From the NCBI GenBank assembly GCA_017163975.1, contig JAFFSR010000244.1, positions 12,835,501 through 12,899,500 on the forward strand: a DNA stretch of 64,000 nt. The letters are read 5' to 3'. Shown here one piece after another: positions 19,746 to 30,624 of this stretch. The DNA is from Anastatus disparis. Lineage: Eukaryota > Arthropoda > Insecta > Hymenoptera > Eupelmidae. Position numbers and translations under genes: made by a program. A model generated the notes under the pieces. It searched no databases, was not told where the DNA came from, and worked only from the letters and a program-made list of their open reading frames with translations. How positions within the stretch are numbered: position 1 is the stretch's first letter; every line of letters begins with the position of its first letter.

Positions 19746-21824
19746 TTTGTTGACGACAATCTTTACGATAATTTATACGGTCTTGTTCACTTTTGCTTAT
19801 TTTTTTACGAAGGTTAGGCACCATAGCAGCTATGCTTCAAAGAATTTTAAAATGCAAATGCCACAACAAATCTGTAAGATCGATATAATTGATTATCAAA
19901 ATAATTTTAGTAGATATTATGGTTACGGTAATTACGGTTACGGTAATTACAAAATTGCATTAAACAAGGTCTTATGTAACTTAGAATTAATATAAAAATT
20001 TTTGATACCATATATTTAAGTTAGTTAGCTTGTGTATGAAATTTACCTGGTATCAAAATTGTTGATAATTTTTTCTATTACAAAAACCACGTAGTTACGG
20101 AAATTACTCCTTATTTTAGTTTGACAAATACAAAATGTTTAATAGTTGTCTGCACTTTTGAATTGATTTTAAAAATTTGAATTAAACAACGGTTTTTTTT
20201 AAACATACTGAAAATGTTCGGGCATGCGCAGAACTATGACATTGGGCGTTCTTGAAAAGCTGCAGAAGGTTAGAATGGCGGCAATATTTGAAATGGTGAT
20301 AAAACAGAGACACATAGAAATCACCTCGCACGATCGTGAAATTGATTAATTATTTTATTTTTCGCTATAGAAAATTCATTTACCTTACAAAAAATCGAAA
20401 AAATATAATTATTTAATTAAAATTATCAAAATGCTCTTACCAATTGTTGAAACATACCAAAATTGGATTTTGCGACAGGTTACGGAGATTACATTTTCAA
20501 TGAATTTTCTAGTCAACATTTTTCATATAATCGATGTGACCGAAAAACATCAATGTACCTTAAATATCTTTACATTTTCTACTACTGTCGTAAATTTCAG
20601 ATCAAAATTAATTATTATAACTAATTTAGAGGTAGTGACATGTAAACTTCCATTTCGCTCGAAATCTCTCATATTTATAAATTATATATTTTAACAAAAA
20701 TAATTGGAAAATATTATTAAACCCCGACTTAACGTGATTTAATTGTTTTTGTTATATTTTTAATAATATTATATATCGTAAATATTATTAGGATTTTTTA
20801 AATAATATAGAAAAAATGTTTATTACAAGGTATTTAATAAAAGATAAAATCAACTGGTAAAAAATATAATATATTAAATAAAATAAAATAAGTGTAAATA
20901 CAAAGTTTTAGTGTAAGTGCTGAAATATTATGTTGACAGTTTGGAGTGTTGGTAATGACTGACTAAACTTTTCACAAGAGTGAAAACTCTTGGAAAAGAG
21001 TTGCTTTCTTAAGCCAACCTTTTATTATAAAAAATAGTTAAAATATTTTCTTATTGGCTGAAAAGTTTTTATGAATATAATAAGGAGGCAGGACCTTTCA
21101 AAATCGTCGTCGACAATTCAGACACGATTTGACCGTAGGTCATCTTTTACTTAGTCCGCGTGTCGACCATATGTGCGCGCTCGAAACGCGAGAACATTTC
21201 TGTACCCTTTTTTTTATACGGGTTCACATCTAACAATAAGACTCAGTTGGCTGAAGAAAACTTACATTAGTGTACAAAAAATTTGAAGGATTTATATCTT
21301 TATTTTGTCAAAACTAAAAATCTTTAAAATGAGAATTGCCAGATGTACAAAAATAAAGTTCAAAATGCAATTTAAGTTATTTATGATATGAAAGTAATAT
21401 TTTCCTTTCCTTAAATATGACAAAAAGGTTCTCAAAATTTTATGTAATGAAAGAAACTATTTTTTCCAAAACAATATACTATTGATAAATTTTTACAGAG
21501 TAGAAATTCAGTAATAAATCAATATTATTTTCTAAATAATTAGAGAAAATATAAAAAGTGTAGTATACGCTTGAACAATAATAAATTTTTAAATATAAAA
21601 ATATTCAATTTTTTTATACTAATAAAATATGATTTACTTTTTTACTTTTTTTATTTGATCATTTATTTTTTCACTCGCGTAATGAGTGATTCTGGATAAC
21701 AGTGCATTAACAGTCTTGTCTTATGTGATTTTTGGTATTTCCTGATAGGATGTTCAAGTGCCGCTAAAAAATTTAAATAAACAATTATGTATATGGCATC
21801 ATGTAATAGTTCTATATTAATTAT
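19746..21824. other. Non-coding; dispersed GGTTACGG words
   Basis: GGTTACGGTAATTAC occurs twice in tandem at about 19920-19950, with variants AGTTACGGAAATTAC (about 20093) and GGTTACGGAGATTAC (about 20479). A less AT-rich patch at 21095-21245 has no open frame of note. The frame at 20431-20694 is unsupported. Confidence 0.4.
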
Positions 21825-22260
21825 TTATATACAAATATATAAATACTTATTGGCAATGGCATCAATTTTTTTCGAGGAAACCAATTTCTTGCGGTTAATA
21901 CCATTCGGGGTTCTTACTTTATCCCCCTCTTTTATATCTCTTTTAATTAGATAATTATCTAAGGACATTACCCGTAATAATCTTTTTGAAAGCATGCTAT
22001 GGATCTTGCTTTTAATAGCGTTTCCAATCAATGTTTTAAATAGATCATCTAAAATTAGTATCATAAAATAATTAGTTAAAAGTTTTAAATTCATATTAGT
22101 AAATTAAAAATAACTAGTGAGTTAAAAAACTTAGCTTTACTCCAGTATCAGATTTAAATTTGTCCAAAAATTTTTTGCCATCTGATGATTCATTATCTAA
22201 TCTTTTAATTTTTTTTTTCGTTACCTTCATCATCACTGTCACCATCTGTAAATAAAAGCC
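21825..22260 (-). pseudogene. Unrecognised minus-strand coding remnant
   Basis: Two pieces look coding. At about 22250-22125 an acidic/lysine-rich stretch (DGDSDDEGNEKK, then DNESSDGKKFLDKFKSDTG one frame over) is separated by a 1-base shift in an A-run. At 22094-21825 an 89-codon frame reads LSKRLLRVMSLDNYLIKRD followed by a basic segment. Their spacing would suit two exons of one gene, but I see no known domain and cannot name it. Confidence 0.3.
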
Positions 22261-23081
22261 AAACAAATTTATAATGTTATTGAATTCGAGGGTAAAAAAA
22301 AATAATAAAGCAAAAAATATTCAGCTTACGTTTTCATTTAGAAGGTTTCGGACTTTCATGTATTTCACTGTCTGAGATTTTTCAGGTGTTTTTTTAAGGT
22401 GGTAAAACAAAATTTTCCTAAAATAACAAAATATTGAATTATTGATATTATTTTATAAACATATTCTCATATGACAGATAAAACCACATTTGAAAAAAAT
22501 TTGTTTTAAAAAAATTTATAAATTATGTTTAATGAAGGTATTTATACTAGATATGATTTTTATATAAATAAAATTTATGATAATGTTTGGATTACCTTTA
22601 TTTCTAATTTTGATCACTTCCCCGAATCTAGAAACATAAATCAAAACTCGTGTATAATGCATGGCAAATGTACTTTAAATTAAATTAAAATATTAAATCA
22701 AAAGAAGTTATACTTACAGTTTTTTATAGAAGATTTATGAGTATTTTTATATATATATATAAAAAGTGTTATCAAAAAAATGCAAAAATAACTGTTTTTA
22801 GAAAAATTATCATAATTTTTTAAATTTGTACCTCAAGGTAATTATATTATAACATTGATTGTGTTGTTCGGTTTCTTGTTTATTATAGTGTTACGGTTAT
22901 ATCTCTGTTTTTTTTATGTATTTGTTTATGTTGTGGTATATGTATGTATATATGTATGTGATTTGTACATAATTTCACGCATATCCATGGTATATGAATT
23001 TGTGTTTTAATTGTAATTAAGATGTGTTTAATTCTTGAATAAGTTTCAGATAAGGAGAATCGTAATGATGAGCAGCATATC
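22261..23081. other. AT-rich non-coding
   Basis: Short (TA)n at 22749-22761. The 67-codon minus-strand frame at 22883-23086 encodes TATG-repeat-like sequence and is not supported as a gene. Confidence 0.4.
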
Positions 23082-23599
23082 TGCACTGAGAAAAAAAAAT
23101 CATTGAATCAATGAAATGATATAATTAAAAAAAAATTTAATTGATTCAAATAATTATTTAATCGATCTAATAAAGAAATTAATTAATACAACAAAATATT
23201 TAATTGGAACATAAATAATAAAATATTTGATTGTTAAAAATAATAATTAATTCAATTAATCACTGATTTCATAGACGCAATATAATTAAATGATCAAAGT
23301 AATAAAATAATTTTATAGAACAAAATAAATCAAATATTTAAATCAATTAAAAATTTAATTGCTTCAAATGCATCCAATTAATTATAATATCGCAATGAAA
23401 TTATTTAATTAAAAGACAATGAGATATTTCATAGAATCAATCATATATTTCATAAAGAGAAAAAACGCATTCATCAAAGCAACTAAATATTGAATTAAAA
23501 TGATTAGGTATTTCATTGATCAGTGACATAATTTAATATAAGTCATACAATATTTAATTGAAACAATGAAATATTTTTTTGTTACTATTCAAAATTTAT

Positions 23600-24690
23600 T
23601 GAAAGAATAAAACAAAAATTTTGACATTATTAAATATTTCATTAATGTAATTAAATATATTATTGAACACTAAAGTAATTTAATAGAGGTGATATAATAA
23701 TTACTTGAATCAATGTAATATATTCTTCTTTTAATCAAAACTTGATAGAAATAATAGAATAAATATATTCGGTTTAATAAATATTTCATTGAGATAATCA
23801 AATATATTATTAAACATCAAAGTAATTTAGTAGACGTATTATAATATTTAATTGAATTAATGAAATGTATTCTTATGTCAATCAAAACTTGATAGAAATA
23901 ATAGAATAAATATATTCGGTTTAATAAATATTTCATTAAGATAATCAAATATATTATTAAACATTAAAGTAATTTAATGAAAGTGGTAATATAATATTTA
24001 ATTAAATCAGTGAAATATATTCTTGTTTCAATAACAATTTCATAAAAATAATAGAATAAATATATTTGGTTTAATAAATATTTCATTGAGATAATCAAAT
24101 ATATTATTGACCATTAAAGTAATTTTATGAAAGTGTTAATACAATATTCAATTAAATCAGTGAAATATATTCTTGATTCAATAACAATTTGATAAAAATA
24201 ATAAAATAAGTATATTTGGTTTAATAAATATTTCATTAAAATAATCAAATATATTATTGAACATTAAAGTAATTTAATGGAAGTGTTAATACAATATTTA
24301 ATTAAATCAGTGAAATATATTCTTGTTTCAATAACAACTTGATAGAAATAATAGAATAAATATATCTGGTTTAATAAATATTTCATCAAGATAATCAAAT
24401 ATATTATTAAACATTAAGGTAATTTAAGGGAAGTATTGATATAATATTTAATTAAATCAGTGAAATATATTCTTGTTTCAATAATAACTTGATAGAAATA
24501 ATAGAATAAATATATTCGGTTTAATAAATATTTCATTAAAATAATCAAATATATTATTGAACATTAAAGTAATTTAATGAAAGTGTTAATATAATATTTA
24601 ATTAAATTAGTTAAATATATTCTTGTTTTAATAACAACTTGATAGAAATAATAGAATAAATATATTCGGTTTAATAAATATTTCTTAAAA
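23600..24690. repeat. 150-bp tandem repeat, about seven copies
   Basis: The word GATAGAAATAATAGAATAAA (with variants) recurs at 23743, 23891, 24041, 24191, 24341, 24491 and 24641: a period of 150 bp, 148 in the first interval. Each unit also holds TTTAATAAATATTTCATT and ATCAAATATATTATT. The array lies wholly inside the CACTGAG element. Confidence 0.9.
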
Positions 24691-24829
24691 GAAATTTAAT
24701 ATCTGATTTTACGTTGCAGTGATTTAATTTAACGAATATGATATTTTCTTGATTCAATGAAATGCTTTTTATATCCCTCAAAAAATAATTGGAATAATAA
24801 AATTTGAAATCAGGTCTTTAAAATATTTT

Positions 24830-25090
24830 GAATTTCCGCGCCATCTAATTCATATTTTATTCAAGAGGTGGCTACTACCTTAGTGGCGTTATCCGCAAGT
24901 GCAGAGACTTCCAATCATTTTGTATATAAGGCCGACGAAAAGATTACTTATTAATTGTAATTTATGCGAGCGAGTAGGGAAGCGGATACATGCGTATTAT
25001 GTAGCGATGTTAGAAATAGGAAAATTAGTTGTGTATCAAAACATCTTTCACTATAATTATATCGTAGGAACAAAAATTGTTGTATAAGTG
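24830..25090. other. Unique block inside CACTGAG element A
   Basis: Higher in G+C and free of the ATTTAATTGATT words that fill the rest of the element. A 62-codon plus-strand frame ends at 25087 but has no recognisable domain. It may be captured host DNA or the only remaining piece of the ancestral element. Confidence 0.4.
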
Positions 25091-26040
25091 CCAAAAAATG
25101 TCTATAAAAATAAAAAAACGTAAATGGTAAGTAAGAGTATCAGTAATATTAAAATGAATTAATTAATGAAATATAGAAATAAACTTTTAGTTTTGAATTA
25201 TTATCAACTAAATATTTCATTGGGATAATTTAATATTTCATTAATATAAAAAATTATTATATTAATATAATGAAATGTTTAATAAAAAAATCTAATAAAG
25301 TAATTACAACAAATATAATTTTGTTTATCTAATTAAATATTTAATTGATCTAATTAAATATTCCATTGATATAATTAAATAAATATTATAATCTGAACAT
25401 TTAATAAAATATTTAATTAAAATTAATAAATCTTTTATCAAGTCAGTTGCTTATTTCATTAATAACATCTAACATTTTGTTCAGCTAACGAAATATTTTA
25501 TTAATTCGATTAATTATTTTATTTATACCATTAATTCCTTCAATAATTAATAAAACATTTCATTGAAATAATCTAATATTTAATTATGGTCATAAAATAT
25601 GAAATTAATATTATTTAACATTTTATGAAATTAATAAAATATTCTATTAATTTAATTACTTATTTTATTAATTCTATCTGATTATTTTAATGTTCAATGA
25701 AATGTTTCATTGAATCAATCAAATTTTTAATAATAACAATGAAATATTTCATTACTATGAATAAAAATGTAATTGAATGAACAAATTATCGCATTGATTC
25801 AATGAAAAATTCTTTTGATCCAATATTTTGATTTCAGATTTCAATTGAATATTTAATTAATTTAATAACTTTTTTGATTACTTCAATACAAATCGTAACT
25901 TAATCCACTCAAATATTACATAAAGTCAATTACATTTTTAATTAATATTCATAAAATATTTAATTGCGATATTATGATTAAATTATTTAATTGTTTTAAT
26001 TAAATTTTCATTGATTCAATAAAATATTTTTCTCAGTGTG

Positions 26041-26960
26041 AAAAAATGTCTGTGTGAGGTCATTTCTGTTACAATTTCAGTTAAGTTTTGTATACTGATT
26101 GTTCGTTTTATATAAGGTTTTCCTATATCTCTTTTTTTTAACTTTGTTCTATCATTTTCTTATTTCTTATTATTTATATTTACTATGTGTGCTTGTTACA
26201 TAGTTGCTAATTTAGGACTATGCTTTTTTTTCATTTTGATTAATTTTTCCTAATTCATATGGTCTGCTTTTACTATATGTGCTTGTTACTTATTTACTAA
26301 TTTAGGACTGTGCCCTTTTTTTTCATTTTAATTAATTTTTCTTATCATACATGTTTTTTTTCTACTAAATTATAGTAATTGTGGCAATACGTGTCCGCGC
26401 ATGTATGGTTCACATATTTATATATTTATTCGTACTAGTAGTTATAATATGTTGTTATTATTTAATCCGCGCCCCTCATATTCGGTTCATTCGATTCTTT
26501 ATTATAAGTATGTTCTCGAATCTATTTACGCTTGTGAGCGTATATATTCGTGTTGTATATAGTGTGTGCATTATTTCAAGCTTTTTTTTGTTTTGTGTTC
26601 GTCTTAATCGTCGTAAGGTATATAAAGTCCTTTTTCGAGTAGCCGCTTGTTTCTCCTTGTGATTTTTTTTTTATTTTTAACGGTTCTTTTTTTTCAAATG
26701 ATGCACCAACGACAATCCTTTGTTTGTTATCATAAAAAGGAAAATTTTGATACCACCCTATTTAAAAAAATCAGGTGATTTATCAGGTGATTTATCATGC
26801 CAAAACTTCATGTAACGATTTTGTTGATTTTTACATGTTTTAAACCATGCCTAGTCAATTTAGGGCAGTTTTTAAAAATTTTAAAAAATTTTGAACTTAG
26901 AAATTTTTTTGTAAAATTAGTCGAAATTTTTTCTAAGACCAAATTATCTAAAAAAATTTT
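26041..26960. other. Non-coding with a ~95-bp tandem duplication
   Basis: TGTGCTTGTTACATAGTTGC... (from about 26188) and TGTGCTTGTTACTTATTTAC... (from about 26278) each continue to AATTTAGGACTRTGC and a T-run. A hydrophobic 93-codon plus-strand frame at 26381-26662 has no support beyond length. Confidence 0.5.
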
Positions 26961-26964
26961 CTAA

Positions 26965-27480
26965 AAAGGAGAGTATCCGACCTTCGGGAAACGGATTTGG
27001 CTGAAACTGCAGGATATAATTTTTTGGTGAAAAAAAATTTCTTTTCTTTGGATAGGCCCCATAGACGGAGATATAGACATTTTTCGAAAATATAATAAAA
27101 AGGAGCATTTTTAAGATCTTGAATAACCAAACAACTAAGACTCTTAAAAAAAATGTATGAAAAATAAAATAAAGTACAGATTAAATGCCTTAATTTAAGC
27201 TTTGTTGCATTAAAAAAGCTTGGGTGGTTCAAAAGTTGTGCCTAATTGAAAATTACTACATATTTGTTAATATTTTTAGCGTGTAACATATCATCAATTT
27301 TTTACGCCATTTCATTAGCTTATTTTAATCGTCTGTAACTTTTGAACCGCAGCAGTTTTTTTAATGCAACAAAGCTTAAATTAAAGCATTTAATCTGTAC
27401 TTTATTTTATTTTTCATACATTTTTTTGTAAGTGTCTTAATTGTTTGGTTATTCAAGATCTTATAAATGCTCCTTTTTTA
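26965..27480. mobile_element. Foldback element, right end truncated
   Basis: Homologous to 47700-48377: shares GGGAAACGGATT, CTGAAACTGCAGGAT and a palindromic core around TTAAGCTTTGTTGCATTAAA. The left arm is complete from AAGGAGAGTATCC. The right arm pairs inward from about 27450-27480 (AAGATCTTATAAATGCTCC) and then stops, so roughly the outer 130 bases of the right arm are missing. Confidence 0.75.
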
Positions 27481-27540
27481 CATTAACATTAACACTTTCT
27501 ATTTGAATAAAAGTATATCATAAGACATTGTCATCTTTGT

Positions 27541-28490
27541 TTATCTTATATATCGGTACCTGGGTATTCTTTTTGTTTGATTGTTGTTTAAAGCAATCAT
27601 TAAATAATAAGTAATAGAGCTGAAGATTGCTCCCAATAGATGTATTGACCAACCATATATTGTATGAAGAATATATACCCTTATTATAGTATCCAAAGTC
27701 AATTTAATTATCTGAATAACAATCAACATCATTATTATAGCTGAACTTATGGATCCAAATGTTGTGAGTTTATTAATGAATTTATGCCAGATGTTTTCTG
27801 TTATGTGAGATAATGTATTTTCTGCAAGTAGATTATTTAATAGATCTACTTTTGTATTTTGTTCGCTTTGTATACCTCTTACTATGGAGTTAAGCAGAAC
27901 TGCTTTTTCGAAGTGAAACATGATATGTTGTTGTAATTCTTGTAATTCATCTTGTGAATATATTCCGCTTGTTGTTAACATTGTTATTTTTTCTGGTGTC
28001 CATGATTTCTTTGTATTTGGTTTTAAAGTTTTTACTATATTTCTTGTTGGTCTTGGTTTTGGTAGAAGATTTATCCAATCTTCTTTGATTTTATAGTAAT
28101 GCGGGATTATTGAATTACAATTTATTTCTGATCCTGATTTCAGTAATATGTGTGTTTTTGGTGATAAAAACCGTGTTACGTTTTTTGTTGATACAGGCAA
28201 TTGTACGTAACATTTATTTGTATGAAACAGCTGTACTTCTTATGGTGTACGTTTTATTACATGTACTGCTTCGCCTGCAAGTTTAGCTAAATATCCTGGT
28301 TTCTGCATGATATTAAAGGCAACAAAAATCAATGAATTTTCAATACCTTTTTCAATTAAAGTAGCATGGACAGCGAGGTTAGGTGACGCCGGAGAAACTT
28401 CTACAATTTTATCAGCCAACTCTGAAAGTTTTTTCAACGTTAGCTCTGATTGCACAGTAAGAATTGCTTCAACATTTGATGGAAGCCGTC
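27541..28490 (-). pseudogene. Chuvirus-like glycoprotein relic (endogenous viral element)
   Basis: The C-terminal half of a glycoprotein of the type carried by chuviruses (miviruses) and by related insect endogenous elements. Reading the minus strand from about 28490: an ectodomain part with the family-typical FLSPKTHILLKSG and YYKIKEDWINLLPKP, then SGIYSQDELQELQQHIMF, and finally hydrophobic segments ending at 27541 (SAIIMMLIVIQIIKL, then HLLGAIFSSITYYL) that would anchor the protein in a membrane. A TAA at 28240-28242 interrupts an otherwise continuous frame. The N-terminal half is absent: stops occur at once upstream of 28490. No viral polymerase or nucleoprotein gene is visible nearby. 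Integration is old, judging by the stop and missing half. Confidence 0.7.
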
Positions 28491-28747
28491 GTAGTCAAAG
28501 CTACCTAAATAGGTTGTCCTGTACCATAGTTGTCCCAATAAGTGTATCGAGCAAAGTGCTCTTATGGATTCCTAATTGCCTGTAACCCAGTTATAACAAG
28601 TAACTGTCTATAAAGTTAATCCAGCTTACAGATCACTAGCCATTCTTACCAGAATGCCGAGAGGAGAAACCCTCTCCATACTAACCAATAACACTAATTA
28701 TTAATAAACTATTTTTTTTTCAGCAGCCAGTAAAAAAAGAGAGAAAA
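28491..28747. other. Short unassigned spacer
   Basis: Less AT-rich than average. It contains broken coding-like strings on the minus strand (for example FDYDGFHQMLKQ) that may be further glycoprotein or flanking retroelement sequence. No element ends are visible. Confidence 0.3.
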
Positions 28748-28886
28748 AATAGTATATTATTCACCTAGGGAGTAAAAACGAAAAATGTCTGAAATCGTAT
28801 GTAAATTAGCACCCGAGCCGGAGGCGAGGGTGATAAACATACGATTTAAGGCATTTTTCATTTACTCCCATGGTGAATATACGATT
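28748..28886. repeat. Hairpin with AATAGTATATTATTCACC end, copy 1
   Basis: TATTATTCACCTAGGGAGTA on the left pairs with TACTCCCATGGTGAATATA on the right, and AAATCGTATGT with ACATACGATTT inside. The tip is GC-rich (CACCCGAGCCGGAGGCGAGGGTG reduced to a short loop). Shares its outer 18 bases with hairpins at 33007 and 58943-59072. Confidence 0.8.
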
Positions 28887-28972
28887 TTTTTACACAGGCA
28901 GCGTACAGTGGGTACTTTACTGTTCGCTAGGAGGGAGTAAAGTATCCACTGTACGCGCCCTGTGTAAAAAAT
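28885..28972. repeat. Second GC-rich hairpin
   Basis: TTTTTTACACAGGCAGCGTA / TACGCGCCCTGTGTAAAAAA with inner arms CAGTGGGTACTTTACT / AGTAAAGTATCCACTG. It abuts the preceding hairpin and is followed by a short (AT)n run and then an ORF start at 28998. Confidence 0.85.
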
Positions 28973-28997
28973 ATATATATATATCTAACAGTACATC

Positions 28998-29393
28998 ATG
29001 ACAACCAGTATTGTTTGCACCACCGCTATTACCCTGCGTGAGGTTCTAAGATTAGAAAATAACGACAGCCGTGGTCTGTGGGAAATAGTACAGGAACTAG
29101 AAACCCAGGGGAACATTAAACAAATTCTCATTAGCCAACGAGACGTGGATAAGTATAGCAAACTACAAGTCACCTTTTTCTCGGTCAAACCATCGAACAC
29201 TTTCAATACTATGGATGTACCCTTGGACCCATTGATTAATACTAACATAGTCCAACACCCCACTACAGAACGAGATCTCGATCAACCTGCAACCTTACCC
29301 AAAGTAGCCACGCAACCCTTCAAAAATTTTAATCGAGTATTCTGCATAGTACTCAAGTTGGAAACTGAAAAGCATCTTTTCCATACATTTTGA
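28998..29393 (+). CDS. Unrecognised 131-codon ORF
   Basis: Not recognised. Base composition (about 43% G+C) is much higher than the local background and codon use is balanced, so coding is likely. The first ATG follows a hairpin and an (AT)n run by about 20 bases. The protein is soluble-looking with LREVLRLENN, LWEIVQELE and a Thr/Pro-rich stretch after residue 85. Start, stop and the 75-base spacing to the next ORF suggest two consecutive genes of the same element or virus-derived unit. The partner encodes zinc-finger-like motifs. An origin from the same virus as the glycoprotein on the opposite strand is possible but unproven. Confidence 0.5.
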   Translation: MTTSIVCTTAITLREVLRLENNDSRGLWEIVQELETQGNIKQILISQRDVDKYSKLQVTFFSVKPSNTFNTMDVPLDPLINTNIVQHPTTERDLDQPATLPKVATQPFKNFNRVFCIVLKLETEKHLFHTF

Positions 29394-29468
29394 GTGTTAG
29401 GCCTGATTGATTACCTATATATCACTAAACCATGATTTAAGAAACTAAGCATTGGATACATTCGATTC

Positions 29469-29972
29469 ATGACAGAAGCAGATGCGAGAAAAGCAGTTCA
29501 GTCGGCAGACAAACGATATCAAGTACGTTTTGCGGATCCGCAGAGATCTCCCAAAAACCATCCATTTGTCAACACCAAAATGGAACGCTGCAACTCTTGT
29601 AAGCAAGTCATCACTCATCAGTATAAAGATACTCATGCGTGGCTCTGCATAGCTCAGCGAGTCCAACGAATGCAGAACAATCAACCCAATGAATTAAACC
29701 CCGAGGAAGTCAAAAATTGCACCCTTTGCCTTAAACCTGTTAAATTGGAGGAGTATTCCCAACATACTAAAAACTGTATATACAGCTTCGACCTAGTTAT
29801 GCCGTCTACATATACGCAACCTGACATTTTACCAAGTTCATTTTTCGAAAACGCCAATGAAGAGAAAATCTGTCACCTCAAAGATGTTACCGCCGTACCA
29901 CGGCCTTCACGTAAACAGGACTTACCAGGAGAGTGTCTGAGTTGCGGGTCACAGATCTTAATGAAACTTTGA
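29469..29972 (+). pseudogene. Zinc-finger-like ORF interrupted by a foldback element
   Basis: Not recognised by name. Two similar Cys/His units are visible: CNSCKQVITHQYKDTHAWLC (residues ~39-58) and CTLCLKPVKLEEYSQHTKNC (~86-105), each Cx2C...Hx3C and probably zinc-binding. The ORF is comparatively GC-rich like its upstream neighbour. From base 29925 onward the frame is no longer its own: the last 16 codons, including an apparent third CxxC (CLSC), are encoded by the terminal repeat of the inserted foldback. Downstream of the element the original frame stays open for roughly another 30 codons after one copy of the TTA target, so the gene was longer before the insertion. Confidence 0.55.
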
Positions 29973-30621
29973 GATAAGTATTTAGGTACCAAAATATGGG
30001 TAAAGCCACAACGGTACGGTCTAACGCTTCGAAAAACTGAAGTTATGGACGATTATAGTCTTATTTTCAGGAAAATATGAAAAAAGAACTCCTAATCGAA
30101 GTGTAAATAATTTTGTCTAGAAATGTCTTTAATAAATTCACAATAACTAAAATGAAAGCAGAGAAAGCAAGCTTTAATTTGTTAGTTTTCGGATTAAAAA
30201 ATAATAATTAGAACTAAAGTTATGGTTGTTTGAAGTTGAGCAGTAAGGGAGTACCAAAAATAGTCTAAATTTTAAAAGATGGTGATTTCTAGTACTCTTT
30301 TGCTGCTTAACTTTAAACAAGCATAACTTTAGTTCTAATTATTATTTTTTAATTCGAAAACTAACAAATTAAAGCTTGCTTTCTCTGCTTTCATTTTAGT
30401 TACTGTGAATTTATTAAAGACATTTCTAGACAAAATTATTTACACTTCGATTAGGAGTTCTTTTTTCCTATTTTCCTGAAAATAAGACTATAATCGTTCA
30501 TAACTTCAGTTTTTCGAAGCGTTAGACCATACCGCTGTGGTTTTACTCATATTTTGGTACCTAAATACTTATACCAAAGTTTCATTAAGATCTGTGACCC
30601 GCAACTCAGACACTCTCCTGG
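29925..30621. mobile_element. Foldback element, CCAGGAGAGTG ends, TTA duplication
   Basis: A 697-bp near-perfect hairpin: CCAGGAGAGTGTCTGAG at the left, CTCAGACACTCTCCTGG at the right, arms of over 300 bases, small loop near 30280. Flanked by TTA at 29922-29924 and 30622-30624. No coding capacity. It sits inside an ORF. Confidence 0.92.
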
Positions 30622-30624
30622 TTA

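Larger units (their letters stand above)
23084..26038. mobile_element. CACTGAG-ended non-autonomous element A (2.95 kb)
   Basis: Begins CACTGAGAAAAAAAA and ends TTTTTCTCAGTG, with a 2-bp duplication TG on each side (23082-23083 and 26039-26040). CACT-type ends with 2-bp duplications fit the CACTA/CMC group. Almost all of the interior consists of shuffled words such as AAATATTTAATTGATTCAAT and AATGAAATATTTCATT, plus a 150-bp tandem array (23600-24690). A unique, less AT-rich block at 24830-25090 is embedded in it, with no convincing gene. A second element with the same ends lies at 55601-56760. Confidence 0.75.

Noticed and set aside
20431..20694. 87-codon plus-strand ORF
   Set aside because: AT-driven composition, no domain, no neighbouring signal.
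26381..26662. Hydrophobic 93-codon ORF as a membrane protein
   Set aside because: Hydrophobicity arises from T-rich codons; no start context, homology or conserved neighbour.
29445..29684. Minus-strand ORFs opposite 28998-29972
   Set aside because: Shadows of the GC-richer plus-strand ORFs, which show zinc-finger-like spacing.
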